Assembly (NCBI GenBank): GCA_019096065.1
Contig: JAGUCH010000002.1
Span: 11,172,501-11,236,500, forward strand
Origin: Paracyclopina nana
Lineage: Eukaryota > Arthropoda > Copepoda > Cyclopoida > Cyclopettidae
Direction of reading: 5' to 3'
Length of the DNA: 64,000 nucleotides
Shown here: positions 59,497 to 64,000 of the stretch, one piece after another
Layout of the letters: each line of letters begins with the position of its first letter
Position numbering within the stretch: the first letter of the stretch is position 1
Translations under genes and position numbers: made by a program
The notes under the pieces: model-generated
The model's database searches: none
The model's input: only the letters and a program-made list of their open reading frames with translations
Told to the model about the DNA's origin: nothing

Positions 59497-60061
59497 GGAA
59501 CGCTAATCTTAAATAATAGGAGAAAAACGATTGTCAAACATTACTGCCCAAAAACGTACTCTGCCAAAACGATTAATAATTCTTGCATACATCAACAGAT
59601 TCTTTTATTTGTGCTGCACGATTGTAATTCGAAAACGCGAGTATTTTTTAAAACAAAATTAAATTACGCAACAATATTAACTTTGAGCTAGATAAGTAAA
59701 CGTACTGTATAATTCACCACAAAGCAAAGTAGAGATTAGATGATAAAAGAGGGAAGTCCCGCAGACTAAACAAATTAGGCCTTGATGAGCACTAATGTGG
59801 TGTTCATCTACGTCCTCTTTCCTTCTCACTGCGAAATGATACTCCTTTCCTTATTAGGTTAAAAGCCAGACAAGTGCCAGATTAGTATAGCAGAAAAAAA
59901 ATTTCATTTACATTCTTAAATGCCACTTATTTTTTAAAAAATATCTAAAAAATGCATGAAAAAATTGCAGGATATGGTTAAAAACTATTTCTCTTTTTAT
60001 TACTTTTCTGCAGAGTAATTTGATTCTAATTAAGCTAATAAAAGTGTATAAAAATATGGAT
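59497..60061. other. Convergent 3' intergenic region
   Basis: AT-rich 3' flanks of two converging genes. AATAAA on the minus strand at 60002-59997 is a good end signal for the RalGDS-like gene. No clear AATAAA was found for the TRAFD1-like gene. Confidence 0.5.
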
Positions 60062-63000
60062 CTACAGTTGCAGTCCCAGTAGAGTTCTTCTGGCTTTGCT
60101 GGCATCTCTGGAGCCTTTGCGAAGGCCAGATTTGGGCGTGGAATGTATGGGCACGTCTAACGCGGCATCATGCTGTCCTAGGCTGGCGTTCAAGTCCTCT
60201 TGCCTCTCGCGCAGCACGAAATTCAGGTCGTGTTGCGTGCTCACCGCGTAGTAGACATTGGCATTAGCTGGGATGAGCAATTCTGCAAAAGGAAAACTTG
60301 GCGCATGGCAAAATTGAAGCAGTTTAAAAAAGGCCAACCTTTGTCAGGCAACAATTGGGAGAGGGTGTAACTGTCCGGCGAGCCTTCAAGGCCGTGCTTC
60401 ATCATGGCATTTCTGATGACTTCCCGAGTCCGCTCGTGATTTCCAACCATAATACTTTTGTACATGATGACGCCTAAGTGAAAATAAGCCGTAAAGCTTA
60501 TGCCCACGCACATCACGACGCGGAATTAATTACCTTCAGTTTCGGGGCCTGAGGCCTCGATGGACACGCGAATGATGTAGAATTCCGACGTTTTGTACGG
60601 CGACTCCGCCGTTGGCTTGGTGACTGAACTTTTGCTCCCTCCTGTTGAGGACCTCTCCGATGACCTCGATGAGTTGGCAGGCTTGGCGGGAGTGGCGGCC
60701 TTTTCGTATGAAGGCTGAGGCTCAGAGCTGACTATCATGTGATGGCTGTCCACACTTGTAGCACCTTCGTTTTGGGAAGCGGCACTGCTCTGAGCCGAGC
60801 TCCACCTGCCGCTGCCACCAGTACTCGTGTCTCGGACCAGAGGACTGCTGGCACTGTTGTTGAAGGCGTCAGCCTCATCTTGAGCAGAGGCCAACTCCTC
60901 GGCGAAAGAGTCTTTGCTGGGAGTGATTGGCACCGGAACGTCCAGCTCGTAGAACTGCGACCCCGACGAACTCGAGGCTGTGGACGCGATGGAGTCGTTC
61001 TTCCTGTGGTAGATGATGCCATTGCTCCTCTTCTTGAATTTGCTCTCCTTCGTGATGATGTTTCCGTTGGTGCCACCCGCTGGCTCCATCTTGCACGAGA
61101 GGTCAAAGGCTTCCTTTTCATCGAGCAGGAGCACGGATTCGAACCACTGACTGAAATGCGGGTCGACCTCGATATGGTAGGCATTGGCAGCGCCCTGGAG
61201 AAGCTTGATCTGGGCCAGCACTTCGAACTCTTTGCGCCTCTTGTCAAAGTTCACCAGCCCGTCAGGGAGGTAATCACTGATGGCAGTGTCGATCATCGTT
61301 AGGTCGGTGAGGAAAGTACCCAGGTAGGGAATCGTGCCATAGCTGATGACCTGTAATAACCATCTTGCTTCAAAATTGCAATTCTGACATTTAACGGATA
61401 TAACCAACGCGCTCCTCCCTTCATTTATCCATTATACACTAAGATAGGTTCCCGACCGGAAATTTAATCATTTTTCCGAAATTATTTTAAACGCTGCGTT
61501 GATAGAAATATTATGTTTGCATCAGGACCATTTTGAGATAAGGTGGCTAAGATTATCTGGTTGGGAAACAATTTTTCAATTGGTTATATACCCTTGAGTT
61601 TTCCGAGTGCTTCTGAAGAATCTTCTGCATGTGATGGTCGTTTTCACCGACGGTATCGGCAAAGCGAGCGGTGCCCTCGCGCACCAGGAGCTCTCGTTGA
61701 GCCAGGGCATTATTTTCGCCCGAAAATATGCGAGCCAGCTCCTCAAACACCTCCAGTTTTTCCCTCTGAACGTACGACCAGGCCTTCTTCAGTCGGTAGA
61801 TCGGGTTGCTCTGCAGCCCAGAAATGATCGCTTTCAGCGACGAAAAGTTCTTTAGCACCCTCAATTCCTAGTTTTAATTGATTAAAATCAGATTGTCCGC
61901 AGAATAATGGTAGAAATATATACCTGGGCAATGTCAACCCATTTGGTAATGACTTTGGCTCGATGTTGCGGCTTTGCATCCAGAGACACGAGCACAGTGG
62001 AGATGACCCTGAAAGAGACCGCGTTGAATTGCTCCACAGTGGCCAAAACGGAGGCCGCATCGCGATCGCGAGACTTGTCCCGCCGTGACCATACAGCGCC
62101 CAAGCACTGGTGGGGTATGACTCGTTTAAACAGTTCCTATAATAAATAGTCGGCATCCAAAGCATAACGACAATAAGAGTAAATGATTACGCTGTCCATT
62201 CTGGTGAGCTGTCGGGCGAAAACCGTCTCTGAGATGTCCAGAAAGTCCAAACTCTTCTCCAAGTGGAAAGGATCTTTGGCATGGGCTGGCGAGAGGTTGT
62301 AGTTATTGTTCAGGCCCTGCACGTAATGCGCCGATTTGAGCACCAGGGGCGGGGGCTTGAGGCCGGTGGGGTAGCCCAGTTTGTGAGGCGGCGGCTCGAG
62401 CGGCCTCCGGATTTGACTAGCTTTTCGGTGCACCTTAATATCCAGCTCGGTGTTGGGCAGACGGCGGCGGCAAAAGGCCTCCAGTTGGGTGAGACAGGGG
62501 TAGTTGGGCGGATCGTCAAAGTCCTCGGTGAACTGGTCAAGCCAGACGTGGAGGGCTTGCCGGAGGGTGCGACAATGCTGCTCGCGAATGTCCTCCCGGA
62601 TGCGCAGCCTTGGTCGCGCGGCCGGGGTCACCCTGACCTCGCCGCTATCCAGGTCCTCCTCCTCATCATCCATTTCCGGGCGACAAAGCTCTTCATACCT
62701 GCGGTGGAAGATGGGGGAAAATGGTGAAGGTCAGCGGAGATTTAGGCGCTCGATAGCCGATGACCTTGCGCGCGCATAGATAAGGTGGATTCTTCATTGT
62801 TGCGCGCCTCTGATAATAAGGTCACGCCGTAAAATGCTACGCAATGAGTGGCAGTAAGGCGAGCAGAAATTCCATTAGCATTCCGAATCTCGGCCCAGAG
62901 CGCTGCCACGATGGAAGAACCAGCAGCAAGTGGTCGCAAGCCAATTGAGAAAACTGCGTTCAAGACGAAACTTTCACTTAGCATAATGCAATGCGGGGGA

Positions 63001-63882
63001 CTGGACGAAATGCTACGTATAATAATTATGCAATGCTTAGCTGCTGGGGAATTTCCCAAAGTTGCCGTTGCTTGTAAAAAAGAGAAATCGCGTGACATTT
63101 TGGGGAACGGAAGCTGCATAGAGCAGTAACCCAGTTCGCATATAATAGTGGTAGCTCACCTCTCGATGAGGAGGTTCAACACTTGCTTCGGCGTGGCAAA
63201 GGTTCGGTAGGTAGCCAGGAAGACGTTGACATAGGTTGACTCGATCTCACCGGTGTCAGCCGAGGCCAGGTTCTCCACCAGCCGGCATAACGTGCCGGCC
63301 TTCACGAAACGCACGCGAACGGTCTCCCACTCCAAATGGGAGATGCCATCGTCCGCGTCCTGGGCATAATTAATATTAAGAAATCCTGGCAAATGAATTT
63401 AAGGTTGCTTCTTACCGTCGTGATGGATCGGCTTGGCGAGTGGTACCTGACCTTCTTCAGGTACACCGTGTACACGGCCCCGTCGAGGCGCTCCTCGCCC
63501 CATAGCCGCCACGTGGGTTGCTGCAAAAGTTCGGAGAAGCCCGTGAGCAAGTTTTCGAGGCCGAAAAAATGATGGTCGGGCGCTATCACGGGCCTACGTA
63601 GCAGCGAGCAAGGCATGCTTTCGGCTACTGGCCTTGATGACAAGTGCCGCACACGTGCGTTGACAGAGATAAGGAGCTTACCTCTTCGACTAGCATCGGG
63701 TCGTGCAGTCGCATCTTTTCACGGCAAAATTGCGACGAACAATCTGACGGATCGTCGTCGTCGACATTTTCCTCTTCCACCAATCGTTCAGCTGAAATTT
63801 GCTCTATGGAAGGTTGGATACCTGGAGCCGCTGCACCACCACTGCTGCCATATTTACTCGATATGCGATATGGCCATGCCAA
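60062..63882 (-). CDS. Rgl: RalGDS/Rgl-like Ral guanine nucleotide exchange factor (5' end unresolved)
   Basis: Exons from 3' to 5': 60062-60282, 60339-60473, 60534-61350, 61592-61867, 61924-62136, 62191-62698, 63160-63359, 63416-63520 and one ending at 63682. These join in phase; the eight 3' exons alone give 824 aa. Order: [20 protein letters not shown] leader, RasGEF-N domain ([36 protein letters not shown]), CDC25/RasGEF domain ([69 protein letters not shown]), a Ser-rich linker, and a C-terminal Ras-association domain ([12 protein letters not shown] to [18 protein letters not shown]). It is predicted to activate Ral downstream of Ras. The 5'-most exon is open to 63882 without an ATG; an acceptor at 63823/63822 is possible. 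The start lies in the last bases or outside the window. Confidence 0.88.
62699..63159 (-). other. Intron of the RalGDS-like gene
   Basis: A 461-bp intron joins phase 2 ends (ATC GAG AG / G TAT GAA). The frames inside on both strands (about 62742-63129) have no domain support. Confidence 0.6.
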
Positions 63883-64000
63883 TCACGCCCACTTCTTGGT
63901 CAATTAATTAAGGCGCTGCTTAAAGGTGTCCGCAAGAAAATTATCACTTTCTCTGTGTTCACGTAGAGTTGCTGATAGCGTGCGTCAAACGCGGAGCGGC

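Noticed and set aside
60739..61302. 187-codon plus frame opposite the RalGDS-like exon
   Set aside because: It is an antisense shadow of the Ser-rich exon with no domain.

Overview
The window reads as nuclear DNA of an animal, most likely an arthropod and probably a crustacean or insect. The reasons are many GT-AG introns of about 55-65 bp, family-level matches to animal genes, an arthropod-style poly-asparagine membrane protein, and AT-rich intergenic DNA full of foldback and tRNA-derived repeats. No species can be named from the sequence. All exon structures were built by hand from splice sites and reading phase and need transcript support.

Layout. 1-4.9 kb: repeats (two related inverted-repeat elements, a long foldback, degenerate tandem DNA). 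5.0-7.1 kb: an intronless single-pass receptor with a SEFIR-like (IL-17 receptor type) cytoplasmic region. 7.1-13.3 kb: nested repeats, including a 40-bp tandem array carrying a telomere-like palindrome, a foldback, two tRNA-like segments and a clean hAT-type MITE with its target duplication. 13.3-15.6 kb: a TMEM272-like four-helix protein with an apparent frameshift, then a second intronless four-helix protein. 18.8-20.1 kb: a secreted DM9-repeat protein with a hydrophobic C-terminus. 21.3-22.6 kb: two small convergent genes. 24.9-25.6 kb: a small acidic coiled-coil protein with two GC-AG introns. 28.5-29.4 kb: an enoyl-CoA hydratase/isomerase family protein.

30.9-41.3 kb holds the most striking gene: an 815-residue membrane receptor with a signal peptide, sushi domains, a fucolectin-like (FTP) domain, one transmembrane helix and a long tail carrying nine tyrosine motifs, several fitting ITIM or ITSM consensus. 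From 41.5 kb the window is gene-dense: PIP5KL1-like (-), CILK1/ICK-like kinase (+), RSAD1/HemW-like (-), a carbohydrate sulfotransferase (-) and a USP36-like deubiquitinase (-). 52.6-57.0 kb is repeat-rich and shares families with 2-3 kb and 26-28 kb. 57.0-59.5 kb is a TRAFD1-like zinc-finger protein. 60.1-63.9 kb is a RalGDS/Rgl-like exchange factor (-) whose 5' end is not resolved.

No operon logic applies. Four genes have plausible innate-immunity roles (SEFIR receptor, DM9 protein, sushi/FTP receptor with inhibitory-type motifs, TRAFD1-like protein), but they are interspersed with housekeeping genes and the clustering may be chance.
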